This document shows positions 1 through 12,154 of a stretch of 64,000 nt of DNA, piece after piece; within the stretch, counting starts at the first letter, position 1, and each line of letters begins with the position of its first letter. The notes below the pieces were generated by a model. It saw only the letters and a program-made list of their open reading frames with translations. It did no database searches and had not been told where the DNA came from. Source of the DNA: Galaxea fascicularis (taxonomy: Eukaryota > Cnidaria > Anthozoa > Scleractinia > Euphylliidae); NCBI GenBank assembly GCA_948470475.1, contig OX419336.1:3341235-3405234 (forward strand). Reading direction: 5' to 3'. The position numbers and the translations under genes are program-made.

Positions 1-1035
1 ATGAGGTAACTACATGAACCTTTTAAACCGTAATATCAGAATTTATTATATCTCTCAGTTAGTACGCGCGCTGTGATTGGTCATTTTAGCGGGCCGTACA
101 GTGAAGTACGGCCCGCAAAATTTGAAAGTTTCCTCTTCCGCGCGCCCGATTAACCTCGGAGATATAATAAATATCTTACTAACCTAGTTTACTCGGTCTG
201 TACTGTAAGTTACGGATCCTCGTTTTTCCCGTTGATTTATGGGCCGCGCGCTTCGCGCTTGGGCCATAAGCGAACGGGAAAAAACTCGGCCCGTAACTTA
301 CAGTACGGACCTCGAACTCGGTTAGTGAGAGGTATGTATATTCCCCACACTGTTTTCCATACAAATTCTATGAAAATGATGAGGAGAATTTGTTAAAAAA
401 TCAAGACCTTTGTTACTTCTTGATCACTTCCTTTTTTCTCACATGTTTGATTGAACAGCGTTACCATAAGGAGAAATCAAACACTGTTCCTGATTGTTCC
501 TGAACAGACCGAAAATGATCCATTTCTAGCCATTTCAGAAGACTAAAATTTCAAATTTTCTCGGGCGAACATGCACCTGGACCCCCCTAGTTTGTTCACG
601 CTTACACGTTTGCATTAGCCCCGATCCCCCCTCCCCCCCCCCTCCCCGCTCAAAAATCCGCTCCGCGGTCCCTGCTAGAAAACCATTAGACTACATACAT
701 TACATTACAATTACATTTCAGGGGTAGATGCATGAGTCAAAGAATACATTGTATAAAGCAAATAGATTCTTTGTCAGTGTGTGTGTGTGTACTCTGATAC
801 TGTTCAAAGGATGTCAGGACGTTCCTATTTGTTCTTACCACTTTTTCTGCTAGAAAACCTTTCGACGGGGAAGGGGGTTCACAAAGGGTTATTCATTCCC
901 GAGGGTTTCATGTTTGAACGAACCAACCGGAACTTAAACTTACCCACGTTCTTAATCAATCAACGAAGGCACAATCTGGGGAGTATGGACATTTTCCTGT
1001 CGTCATTTATGATTTTTTGTGTTAATCCTCCTCAG
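1..1035. other. Intronic or upstream sequence before the first visible SorCS exon
   Basis: No exon is recognised here. The stretch holds a fold-back repeat (listed separately at about 43-345), a C-rich tract near 626-646 and a short GT run near 777-790. The open frame at 781-1179 is coding only from the acceptor at 1033-1035 onward; its earlier part has no receptor-like features. The upstream exons of the receptor, including the VPS10 propeller, must lie left of the window. Confidence 0.5.
43..345. repeat. Fold-back (hairpin) repeat, copy 1
   Basis: The segment at about 161-341 is a long imperfect palindrome. Its left arm runs from the ATATAATAAATATC end through TACTGTAAGTTACGG, the loop lies around the GCGCGCTTCGCGC at 244-258, and the right arm returns through CCGTAACTTACAGTA to GGTTAGTGAGAGGTATG. 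A related arm starting ATATCTCTCAGTTAG at about 49 precedes it. A second copy lies at 20326-20566, so this is a dispersed family rather than a unique structure. No coding capacity is visible, which fits a MITE-like or fold-back element. Confidence 0.75.
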
Positions 1036-4000
1036 CGTGCCGGTGGTCAGTGTTTGTTGGGTCAGCATCTGGTGTTTGAGCGCCGCAAGTCAGGGGATTG
1101 CTGTTTCAACGGAAAAGAGTATGAAAGGGAAATCAACATTTCTGCTTGTGCTTGTGGTGAAGACGATTTTGAGTGGTAAGGTGACAGATTTGACAGCAGT
1201 CTTCACAGCCTGAAGCTGTTTTACAAGGGGTTTTCATAATACAGGCAAACCTGAATGAAGCAGTCACCCTTGGGGAATGGCGAAGGGACCGCTTAATACA
1301 GGTTGACCATTCACACAGGTTTGACCAACCTAAGAGTTATTCAGAAAATGAAGATGGTGACAACGCGAAGTAACGAATTGACCTCAAAGAGTTTTTTATC
1401 TGTTCTTGTGCCAAAAGGATAGAAATAAAAGACCATTAAAGAGTGATCAGCATCAAATTTCTCCTTGTAATGTTAACGCTTTTTGAAACAGAATGGTCAT
1501 GAGAATTAAGTGCAAGATCACATAAGATGAATGCGTTTAATGTTTTAACAATTTCCCAACAAATGCGAATTTAAATTTTGATCTTAAAATTTAGCAACAG
1601 TTTGCATAATATAATTCTGCATCGTGCTGCAAAAAAAGCGGTTAATTTTCGTAGGCATATGAACTTGCATATTTGTAAGTGATTGCATATAATTTGTACA
1701 GTTTTCTCTTTCTTCCTAATGCAGTCTTGATTGTACAAAAGTTGTACTTTAAGATCACGTATGCAGACTACGTCATGACACCGATTTCTGTGGATAATGC
1801 AATCTTCTTTGTAAAATGTCCTCACCAAACTTAAAATCACCAGATGAGCAAAAGAACAGTTTGATGAGCTCTTGCACTTGCAGACTGCCGCTGACTTTAT
1901 ATTTACATTATTATCTTACACCCCTTAGTCTAGTAATTACAGTGATGTCATGCTGAAATCGCCGCTAATCACCCAGGGTTGTCACTAAAGCGCCCACTGA
2001 GAAAGAGGTGATCACCAGCTGGATTTTGGCCTGCAAACACACGGTAACCCACCCGTATGTTGGCTTTAGCCGACTCAACTGCTACCTAAACCTGCTGAGT
2101 AATTTCTTAGCTACAACCCTGATCACCCATCCCACATACATGGTTAACACTTGTATTAAAATCTTATTCTACTTATTAATGTTTCGATTCCAGTGACTTT
2201 GGTTTTAAACATCACGAGTTGGATGCAACATGTATTCCTACGTTTTCTTATAACCCCATCCCTGAATCCTGTCCAGAGGGGAGAACCTATCAGCACAGTC
2301 TAGGGTAAGATTCACAAATTTACCACGAGGTGCAGTACCCTGGTGCCAAACGTTATGTTTTTCGTTTGCAGACCTTTGCAGGAGGGAAATTACGCGGCGA
2401 ACCCAAGGCTCGAAGAGCCGATAGAAAAACATAACCGTCTCTTGCATTCTATTTTGGTGTCTCAAAGATTTTTGTTTTTCAACGGGCCTCTGGAGCCTCT
2501 GGAGCCAGGGTATAGGTATACGTGGTAGAAAGTACACCAGTCTTACGACGTATGTAACCTTTATTATGTACTTGGCTTCAGTTAAATGTGCCGAGTGATT
2601 AGTCAATTTAAACTAGATTAAAACATTTAGTCAACAGTATTGGGGGGTAGGTGCCGTTATGGTAGCAACAGCACAGGAGGGCAGTAATCTCCTCAGCGGC
2701 AAGGAGGTCACCATGGTGACCGATCCACAGCCCACCTCCAGGCCCCTGTCAACACAACACCGACAAGGGAGGGCACGGGGGAGGGGGAGGGAAACGAAGC
2801 AAGCAATTAAGCGAAAGCACATGGCAATGCCCCTGCAAACCTCGTAAGAGCCCTCAGCATAACATTGGTGAAACCGCTCCTATGACTTGGTTTTAACCTT
2901 GCCTAAATTACATTTAGCCTCACTTGTGGGGTGGGGATAGTGTATCCTTTTGACCCTCCCCGTACCCTTTTCTTCCACCTGCTCCCACCTGACCCTTATA
3001 AATTACTTATATTCCATCTCCCGCCCTTTTAGAACTGTCACTTCCCACCCCGTCCCCTCTTCTGCCTCCCGCCACTATTCTACCAAGCTCCCCTCCCCCC
3101 CTCCCCCCCCCCCGCACTGTTTTGAGCAGGTGGTTTCAGGGCCTGGCTGAGGGTCATTTTATTGCGCTTTTGGTCAAGACAGGAAAATTCAGCTTTGCCT
3201 CTCTTTTCAACGGGAACCCTGACGAAACACTTATTGTAACTTGTTTCACAGATACAGAAAAGTAGCTGGAGACCGTTGTGTTGGCGGAGTCGAGGAGAAA
3301 TTGAAACCAGAAACACGATTTTGCCCGATATCAGGTAAATTTACCCTTGTCCGAGTGGTTTTCTTCCTCTGTTTTTAATGTCATGTACGCTTAAACATGC
3401 AGCCAGGCATTACGTAAAGAAAACAGCACTTGAAAATGTACAAGTTAATAAGCCTTAATCAGGAAAAGAAATTCCACGTGATTGTCAACTAAATGTAAAG
3501 CGTTTTAGACTTACTGATAACTGTAAATCTGTGTCTGAAATACTGAGTTTCAGCGATATGTTGAAACCCTTCTTAGTTTCCTTAATGTGAGCGTTTTAAT
3601 TGTTTTTCCTCTGCAGTGGCAAAGGGCTTGACCATCAAGTGTGAAACAACTGCAAATGCTGTGGCGGTGGGGAAATCTGTGCCTTGTAACCTCACTCAGA
3701 AACAGGTATAATGGCTTCAGTGTTTAGAACCGGACTTCAAAATGTTCTATGAAAATCTTGGACTCGTGTACTGTGCGTCTCCCAACGATAGACCCATACA
3801 AATGCTCGCAACATTGTTGTCTTGGCCAACAAAATCTAGTGATTGGGCCCGTCATATTGGCTGCGTTTGAACAGTTCTGTTGGGTGTTGTTCGGAGTTGC
3901 TGGCGGTGTTTGGATATTGTTGTTACAACGGCCAACAACGTTGTTCAGACGCACCAACATGATCAGATTGGGCCCAACATCGCTGGAATCTTCGTGTATC

Positions 4001-7000
4001 TGACGCGAGGCTTAATGCAAAGTAAGAAGTAAATAATTAATTTTATCATGGTAAATAATACTCAGGAGCTTCCATTAAATGTCCATCCACCGATGAAAAA
4101 GTTCCCGTGAGGTTACTGCAACTGACCGGTCAATGGCGGATCCACACCTACAGAGGACAGGATCCGTCACACTAAATGAATTTGCTTGATATTTTAACAA
4201 CTTCTCCCTACTTCTTTTGAAAATGTGTAGGAGTAACAAATAAGGAAGTTGCTGGGGAGGGGGCGGGGCCGGGGGGGAGGGGGTGGGCAAGGCGGTCTAG
4301 TGACCGTCCCGGGTTCAAATCCTACTCTGACCACTTAGTGGTGTTGTTCTGGGCAATCCTTGGTACAACTCCTCAGCTGCCAGTTGGATTTCTTAACACT
4401 GTTGTGTTCATATGTATTATTTATTTCATTGTCCCTAAAAAGCCTCCCAAAGGGGAGTGGCTACTTAAGTATTTATTATTATTTATTATCTTTGGGTGTT
4501 AAGGATTAAAAGCTCGCCCCAACTTACTTCGAAGGTAAAGGTACACCTTATTTAACGTCGAAAGTTCCTTTACTCTCTAGAGAGATCCGGGGATCGAACT
4601 CGGGACCTTATGCATCAAGGCCGCGCACTAACCGACTGTGCCACCCTTGCTCCTTCAAGGCTTAAGGCTGACGGTATTATCTTGTATAACTTTCAGGGTT
4701 CTACAAAAACCACGCGGTATATTTGGAAGTTTGGGGATGGCAGCCAAGGGTTAAACGTGACAGGTCTCAGTAAAGCTAAAAGAGTGTCACACGTGTTCCA
4801 ACAGCACGGCGATTTTGTTGTGACTGTCGCAGCAACTAATAAAGCTGGAAGGTCTGCGGTCACTGTTGGTGTCACGGCTCTAGGTAACGTAACTCCGCAT
4901 GGTCTGCACTTGCTGTGTCTCTGTTTATAGATCGTTTTCACATGACGTCACGGCGGGCATATTGGTGTACCGGGCTGACCCTCTGGGAAATTAACTCTAT
5001 TTTTAAGCAAATGCTTTCTTTTGTTTCATCAAAACCAATCTGGCCACTGGTCACGTGAGTAAAAACGATCTATTGACACGCAAGTAAAACTAAGCTACTA
5101 AACGTGTCAGGTTGGTTTTGAGGTTGCTAGCGCCAGATATCACTCCAAAATGTAAGATTATTGGTTTGTTGTTAAGGATTTTAAGTGACACCTTTGACAA
5201 TAGTGTTTCTCTTGAAGGTCAATACGTAAAAAGCAGGTGCATTTGCATCGTTTGAGAGAGTCGCTGGTTTTGGATTTCTACAACCTGGGTTTCAGGCTTT
5301 TCTAAGGGAGGGTGGCGAGAGCTAGATAAGCACCGCCCCTTAGGTGGACTGTTTGAGCGATTTTCAGTTCAGTATGTTGAAAACCAATCGCAAACAGCGC
5401 AAGTGAGCCAATCAGAAATCGAAGCAATGACTTGCCACCGGCGCTAAGCGCGGCAAAATACGCTCGTACGAGTTATGATTGTTTTTGGTTTTGCCACTCA
5501 TTGGTTGATAAAGTGGCGCGAATTTTGCCAACCAATCAAATAGCGAAGTAGGCAAACGAGGATTACTTTTGACAGTCAACTGAAAACCTGGAGCGCTTTC
5601 CATTTGTACAGAAAAATCGGTGAGAGTTTCCGCCAAATGGATCTGTACAACTGCTTGAGAGCTTTCCACTTGTATGGAAAAAAGGCGAGATTTTTCCGAT
5701 AAATGCAACAGGGCAGGTTTCTCCGGTTTTGGGACAACAAAATACGCGTTTTTATGAAGGAACATGGTTCTAGAGTGATGAGGCAAATGGTTCAGCGATA
5801 TTCCGGTCATTTCGGTAAAAAGAGTAAAGAAGACTACCTTTAAAAGTATTCCTTTTTTTTTTTCAAAGAATTCCACTGGGAAAGACTGTTCCATTTGTTG
5901 TACCACCGGAACGGCCGGTATTTTTATACAAAAGGAAAGCGTTCCCGATTTCCAATTTGCTTTACACTGTTGTGTAATATTTTGGCTGTTTCTTCTTTTC
6001 AGAACCTTACGTTAACCGTGATATTTTTTTTATCCTCAGATCCCATCACATCAGTGGAGATTGAGCCTCCCCATGCGGTGGTTATTGGGGAGGAAGCTTG
6101 GTTTAACATTACATTACACGCCAACAGCGATCAGTACTCCCCGCAATTTGGCTTTGTGCACTTCATGTGGAGTTTTGAAAAAAATATCACGCGGCCCACG
6201 TTGACCTCGGATTATGAGGTGTCGCATGCATTCACCACACCTGGAGTCTTTGAGGTCAGCGTACAAGCTTTTAGTTTCATTGGAGTTTCAAAGGCCAGTG
6301 TAACTATCACTGTGCATGGTATGTATGTTCCCAAGATGTGATCTCCTTTCTAGCCGCTGTACGTTTCCTTTGTACAGTAGTTAAGAGAATTTGCGGTTAT
6401 TTAACAATTAAACCCGTGTCTCTTGAGGGCGAAGGATCTAATTGTTTTAGTATCACCCAACTAGTCGGACAGAAAAGGCAATAATAAATTTGGCAAATGC
6501 AAGTTGAATAAATAGTTATTTTGGGAATCAAACAAAAGAAAGCGTCACGTTCGATTGCTACTCGAGGACTGTTTCTAATAGTCCTCTAGTAGCGTAGCCA
6601 ATCAAAATGCAGGATTTGCAATAGTCCACTAGTTGGGTGATACTAAATCAAGATAACACCCTCTGGTTGATAAATGTGTCTATTCTCATCACCTGTTTGC
6701 TGGAAAGTGTATTAATATTATAAGGAGACGTTAGATGCTAATTACTTGTGGGAGATAAAGGGTAAATATGTCGTTACTCCTTGATACGAAGTTTATTTAA
6801 AACTTCAAGTCATAAATTATTCTGCCGCCTTATTTACATTCGCAATTATTATTGTTGTTAATGTTTTCTAATTTATGCTGATATATGTTAATATATACAA
6901 TGTATGCATATTTATTAAACTCAGTTATGCCGGCATGTATAACTCTGTTATGTAATGTTTAAAAAACGAGCAGCAGTGTTTTATCGGATTTAAAACACGA

Positions 7001-10000
7001 GGTGTAGCCAAGTGTTTTAAACTCGATAAAACACGTGCTGCGAGTTTTTGGAACAGCTGCAAAAACGTTTGTGGTAGATCTACTCATTTGTAGAATAATC
7101 CTGGGGTTGATTATTATCTTTCTGAAGAAGATCGGCTGTAAAATGGAGCCGTGTCATCATCAAATTTAAAGACACTCATTAAACATTCATTTCTTTTGTT
7201 TTTCCTTTATGAATTATTAATGAGTTTTTGAAACTCATTTAAATGCCCATGTGAAACTATGGACCTTTAAAAGGTTACTGATTGGAATTGACTGAGGGAA
7301 ACGAACATTTAATTAGCGTTTTTTGCGGCTGAAACCAGCGTTCTCATAACTGATAACGTAGACTTAACAACATTGTCGCAAAAATGGAGGTTAGGTGCCC
7401 GGGACAAACAAACCCAACACTTGTCTAGTAGCCCCAGCCCCAGGATGTGAGACCACCCAGATGGCGGGCACTGCCCGCAACCCAGCCACGAGCCCCCACA
7501 CCCACAAAGAACCCAGGCACCAGTCACACTGAAATGAGAATTTCAGTGGAAAACTATGGAATAAATAGTAACAGGACCACTAGACATACACCCAACCCCA
7601 GGGATGGGCGGGAAGGGGAAAAATCGCAAGTAAATGAACAACCCCCGACTGGACGCCACGCACGAGGACAAACTGTAATACGAGCATGAAGCAACGCACG
7701 CATGCGCCACAAGGGAGACCGCTGGCCGCACCAGTGGAACGCTTACTGAGAGAACGCCTGGATATCCCCAACGCCATAACTATAGAAACGCTGAACACTA
7801 ACGCCAACAAATAAGAAACGCCAAGACGCTACTAACGCTAACAACAAAAACGCCACAACGCTACTAACGCCAACAAAGAAAACGCCACTTGCTCCTCGTT
7901 GTTAACTAAGTTAAATTGCATTTAACCATATGTAATTTTTGTTGGTTAGAAGGAAGCAGTTAAACCAACATTGAAAAACATTAACATTCTCGTTTTCATA
8001 TTATTGTCTTCTGTTTATAACTCTCTTTTTTTTTAAAGAGTCTTGTTTCCACTTTATTTTTCAATTGTAAAATAAGGGCTCAAAGAAAAAGTGGTTCAAA
8101 TAGGTGTTTACTTTGTTCATCCGTCTACAGAGGAACTTACCACTGTTCGTCTGTCATTTGACTTTGTGCTTGATGGCATGAATGAAAACACAAAGGAATG
8201 GAGAAGCTGGCTGGCCAAGCGTCTACAAGCCCTTCTGCTCTCGGTAAAATACTCTATCTTTTTGTGGACTATACGTTCCTTGAGACTGATATACTTGTTG
8301 TCTAGCTGTTCCGTTTTAGGCCATTTGTTCATTCAGGTAGTTTAAGCTAAGATTTTGATTTCTGCAACAGCCGGCAAAAAGATGATGGTAGCCAAGGGAC
8401 AGTCTTCTAAAAGTCGACCTAAAGTTTAGGGATCAACCTCAATTTTCATTCCATCAAGAACAGTAATGTGTGCGTATGTGGCAAGGAGAAGCAATCTTTG
8501 AGTTTGTCTTTATACTGTAGTTGCTGAAAGTTGACGCGTCTCGACTGGAGGTTGCCGTTTTACGTGGGAAACCCACCAAAGCTGATGTGTCCATAACACC
8601 CGCTCCAAACAATGTCAGTAAAACAAGTCTTGAGGTAAGTGGCATTAATTCTACTTCTCAAAGGTACTATTTTTTTTTTTGTTTAACGTTTGATACTCGC
8701 TTTAAGAATGATCTCTGGGAGCACAAGTACACAGTGAAGTGCTTTCCTTGACTGTGTCATTTTGTCGATTGCGGGATGCAGTTCGGATCAAGAAGTAATG
8801 TTACTATTCTTCCATCGTTGTGCAGTCCCCTATGTCCAGATTGAGCTCAATATTGATTGCTCAATACGGTATTTTACGAGCGAGTGTTAAAGTGAATGAT
8901 TTTTTAATTTTTGTTTTCGCGAAATTCGCTCGAGTCAAAAGGGTGTGTGACAATAGTAACAGTTTTGAACTTTTTGTGCCGAAGTAGTTTCTTCTAACTC
9001 ACCTTCTGTTGTTGTGGTAGATTGTGGATCTGTTAAAAGAGAAAGTGGCTGAAGGGGTAGCAGAAATACATTTGTCCGATATCACTGTCAGAATAACCCA
9101 TGTTGAGGTGCTACCTAACAGAGGTGAGAATCGTGGCTTTTAAGACAGTAATGCAGGGATTACGAAGGCCGTGCGCCATGCGCGTATGGCGCATAAAGCT
9201 ACGAAATGGCGCATTCAAAAATAACTTACCGGGCCTGTGATGCGCCCAAGCTGCGAAACAGCTAGTAAAATATACACCACTTTGTAGACAGGATTTTAAT
9301 TTGTAAAATTTTCAGTTTAATGACGAATAAGCGAGCGAAAAACCACGGTGCCTTCGCTCTTTGATTCGCGTTTGCTTCATTTTTGTCCCCAGATCCTAAA
9401 CTCGGACTTTACTTGCAACCGAGGCTCTTGCTCGGAGTTCCATGTGCTTTCAGTGTTTTCGCGTGCTTTGAATATATTTGCATCTTTTATTAGCCTCAAC
9501 TGCTTTATTACCCTAATGGCCCAAACCTTTTATAAATGGCTTATAACTTTCCAATGACAGGGGCCATAGGCTCATTTGCCTGTTTTTCTTCCTAATCCCT
9601 GGTAATGCAGCAGAAACTGAACTATCTCGGAAATTAGCACTCGTGGGGGTGGTGGCACTGTAGGATTTACCCACTCACCCCCAAGACTCGAAACGTATAC
9701 CACAACAAGCGTAAATCCTCTTATTCGAGTAGTCGTTGATTGGAAGGAACGATTTCACTCCCAGGAGTTATCAATAAGTAATTTCTAGTTGTAATATCAT
9801 CGCATCGTCAAGGAGACAGGAGATGAGAATAAAGGAAAAAGTAAACTAGAGGATATTGTTTGATTTAACACCAAATTCTCCGAAGTAACATTATAAGTAA
9901 TGTATGGCAAAAAGAAAAGAGAATTGATATTGAGATCGTGGGAATGAAAGCGCATCTGGGAAACACTCGTCATTATCATTTCAGTGGTAACCCCAGAGGA

Positions 10001-12154
10001 TTTCTCATTAGACCTAGACTCTAACCTTCAAAGGGTTACGCTGTCTTAAAACGAACGCGCGCTTATGCAATAATTATTAAATAGCTTTCGAATGAATGGT
10101 CACACTTTCGGATGGATGTTAATTCCGTTGCTTGACTCATTTTGTCTGTTTATCGCTTCTGTATTTCAGGGTTTGGAGGTGACACTGTACCGTCTCCTGT
10201 GGAGAAATCTGGAGGAACGCGTTTACTGATCGCAGTCAGTATCGCTGCGTCCCTGGTTGTCATTTTGCTTGTAGGGACGCTCGTTTATTTTCTGAGGTTG
10301 GTGCAGTGGAACTTTGATAAATCAGTTAAGAGCAATTTACTTCTCGTCACAATCGGGTACCGAGGTTTTTATTTCGTGAACAGAAATTGTTTTCAAAGCT
10401 AAGTTTGAGTGAAAACTGAGGGGCAAAAAATCTTTTGAAAAATCCATACTAGAGCGATTTTCGTTTGACTGCCGTTAACCCAGAGCCAAAGCACTTACTC
10501 TAGCTATTCCCTGTCGACAAAAGCAAACTGCGCCAAGAAGCAATCGGATTTTGACAAAATTACACGTAATCAGCATTGTAACTGATGCCAAGCGAGCGAG
10601 CACCGCACGATTGTTTTGTTTTTTTCTCATTGGTTGAGAAAGTGGCGCGAGTTTTCCCAACCAGTCGCGTGAGGTAATGCAGAACCAAAGCAAAAGAGAA
10701 TTGGTTTCTTGTTTCTCATTGGTTGAGAAAGTGGCGCGAGTTTTACCAACCAATTGCGTGAAGTAATACAGAACCAAAGCAAAAGAGAATTGGTTTCTTG
10801 TTTCTCATTGGTTGAGAAAGTGGCGCGAGTTTTCCCAACCAGTCGCGTGAGGTAATGCAGAACCAAAGCAAAAGAGAATTGGTTTCTTGTTTCTCATTGG
10901 TTGAGAAAGTGGCGCGAGTTTTCCCAACCAGTCGCGTGAGGTAATGCAGAACCAAAGCAAAAGAGAATTGGTTTCTTGTTTCTCATTGGTTGAGAAAGTG
11001 GCGCGAGTTTTCCCAACCAGTCGCGTGAGGTAATGCAGAACCAAAGCAAAAGAGAATTGGTTTCTTGTTTCTCATTGGTTAAAGAAGTGGAACAATTTTA
11101 CTAAACCAAAGCAAATCCGAGTTAGTTCCAACACGCAAGAGAAACCCATTATAACTAGTAATCAGTAAGCAGCACTTTAATGGCATCTTTTGTTGTCGTG
11201 TTTTAGACGCTACAATAGGCTTCAGTCCCGTTACACTCACTTGCGCTTGTATAGCGAAGGAGGAGAGTTGCGAGACAGAGATCCATTGGTTGGCGATGAT
11301 ACTGAAACTGAGGATGAACAAGCTTTGCATCCTCAGCCGGGAGGGACCTTACGATACATACCGCTGCCAACCAGCACAGAGCCCGAACCAGACAGCGATG
11401 AAGAGCTCATTGACGACTTACAGCCTGGTAATTTGAATTTTGCGCGACAAAATCGCGGACTTTGTAACTCGTGTGGCCACCACCGCGCGCCGCCGTTGTG
11501 CTACTGTTTTCAAAAATTCGCATGACAATCGGAAGCAAAAAAATCGCCCGTGTAGCATCAGCTGTAGACATGCGCGCGGTCTTCGCACACAGAGTCAGTA
11601 GTGAGCGAGGGATTCTGGTACTGAAACAAAGATAAGGAGAGACATGCTGCGCCCGAACCTCCCTCGCTGTACAAGCGTGGGAGGTTCGCGCGTGGGGTCT
11701 CACGTTTCGCATGCACCTTGTGGGTTAGTGCTATCAGAGATTTGTGTCTCCCTCAGCGACTTCGGGAGTAAAACCTACTGTTTTGCAGTCTAATTGTAAA
11801 TGTTCCGCGTCACTTCGCCCTAGAAACTCGTTGGGCATTATTATTTAAACAAATTTTAACTTAGACCGTGGTTTAATGTAGTACATTCTAATTACAAGTG
11901 GGTTATGGAAAGGAAATGAGTGTTTTTCTAGTCTGTGACATATGCCTGCTTGACTTTAATTTATGGTGAAGAACTCCTACCTGTTCGGGTTAGCCAGATT
12001 GAAATCTAGTTACACCGTGCTTTTGGGAATTTTCCTTTGTGGCTTTGATTATGTCTTGCCTTTTTACGACATCGACTTGTGTTTCTTTCTTGCAGGGACA
12101 CTGGTTGTGATGCCACGGGGTCAAGACGGGCAAGTGCACGGAGAAAATACATAA
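1036..12154 (+). CDS. SorCS-type VPS10-domain sorting receptor, 3' half (partial)
   Basis: Twelve exons join in phase: 1036-1175, 2194-2304, 3252-3334, 3617-3705, 4697-4883, 6040-6318, 8131-8243, 8521-8634, 9021-9123, 10170-10296, 11207-11427, 12096-12154 (stop). They give 541 residues. The first three carry the cysteine-rich 10CC end of the VPS10 domain (CLLGQ..FERRK..CCFNGKEY, then a CPEGRTYQHSLGYRK segment). Next come two PKD domains (YIWKFGDGS...HVFQQHGDF, and FMWSFEKN...HAFTTPGVFEV). A membrane-proximal region follows, then one helix (LLIAVSIAASLVVILLVG) with a stop-transfer RRYN. The tail is acidic and ends ..GQVHGENT. Two PKD domains between VPS10 and the membrane are the hallmark of SorCS rather than sortilin, so the likely role is cargo sorting between Golgi, endosome and surface. 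The N-terminal signal and propeller lie outside the window. I cannot assign SorCS1, 2 or 3. Confidence 0.88.
4247..4490 (+). repeat. tRNA-derived SINE-like repeat in SorCS intron
   Basis: After a G-rich tract, the sequence at 4286-4325 reads like a tRNA-related promoter: a weak A-box region GGCGGTCTAGTG and a good B box GGGTTCAAATCC. A non-tRNA body and an A/T-rich ATTATT tail follow. It lies in the intron between the exons ending 3705 and starting 4697. Confidence 0.55.
4505..4652 (-). repeat. tRNA-derived SINE head, minus orientation
   Basis: Read on the minus strand, 4652 to 4575 gives GGAGCAAGGGTGGCACAG, then GTCGGTTAGTGCG (A-box-like) and GAGTTCGATCCCC (B box), the layout of a tRNA-derived SINE promoter. 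The body runs toward 4505. The repeat stops about 45 bases before the exon that starts at 4697. Confidence 0.6.
5330..5900. repeat. CCAAT-rich dispersed repeat with inverted short motifs
   Basis: This intronic block shares words such as CTCATTGGTTGA.AAAGTGGCGCGA and CCAACCAATC with the tandem array at 10624 and with the blocks near 12760-13050 and 47630-47900. It starts with GAGCGATTTTCAGTT, a word also seen at about 10453. It looks like a member of a dispersed MITE-like family. The minus-strand open frame of 164 codons across it has no recognisable protein features. Confidence 0.45.
7430..7900. repeat. Repeat block with short AACGCYAACAA-type tandem units
   Basis: The sequence from about 7780 to 7890 repeats words like ACGCTACTAACGCCAACA several times, and the preceding 350 bases are unusually C-rich for the region. 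It lies in the SorCS intron between the exons ending 6318 and starting 8131. No coding function is supported. It may be the tail of a retroelement, but I cannot name the family. Confidence 0.4.
10624..11090. repeat. 89-bp minisatellite array
   Basis: The word TTCTCATTGGTTGAGAAAG recurs at 10624, 10713, 10802, 10891 and 10980, and a variant starts at 11069, each exactly 89 bases apart. That gives five full units and a partial sixth. Each unit carries an inverted pair around GGTTGAGAAAGTGGCGCGAG. The array lies between the membrane-helix exon and the cytoplasmic-tail exon of the SorCS gene. The open frames read across it are artefacts of the repetition, since 89 is not a multiple of three. Confidence 0.95.

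Noticed and set aside
781..1020. N-terminal part of the 132-codon frame as an extra receptor segment
   Set aside because: The acceptor at 1033-1035 and the match to the cysteine-rich domain start only at 1036; the earlier text is low quality and begins in a GT repeat.
5412..5906. 164-codon minus-strand open frame
   Set aside because: It lies in a dispersed CCAAT-rich repeat, has no domain, and ends in the SorCS intron with no splice partners.
10475..11044. Several minus-strand open frames with near-identical text
   Set aside because: They are produced by the 89-bp tandem array and shift frame from unit to unit.
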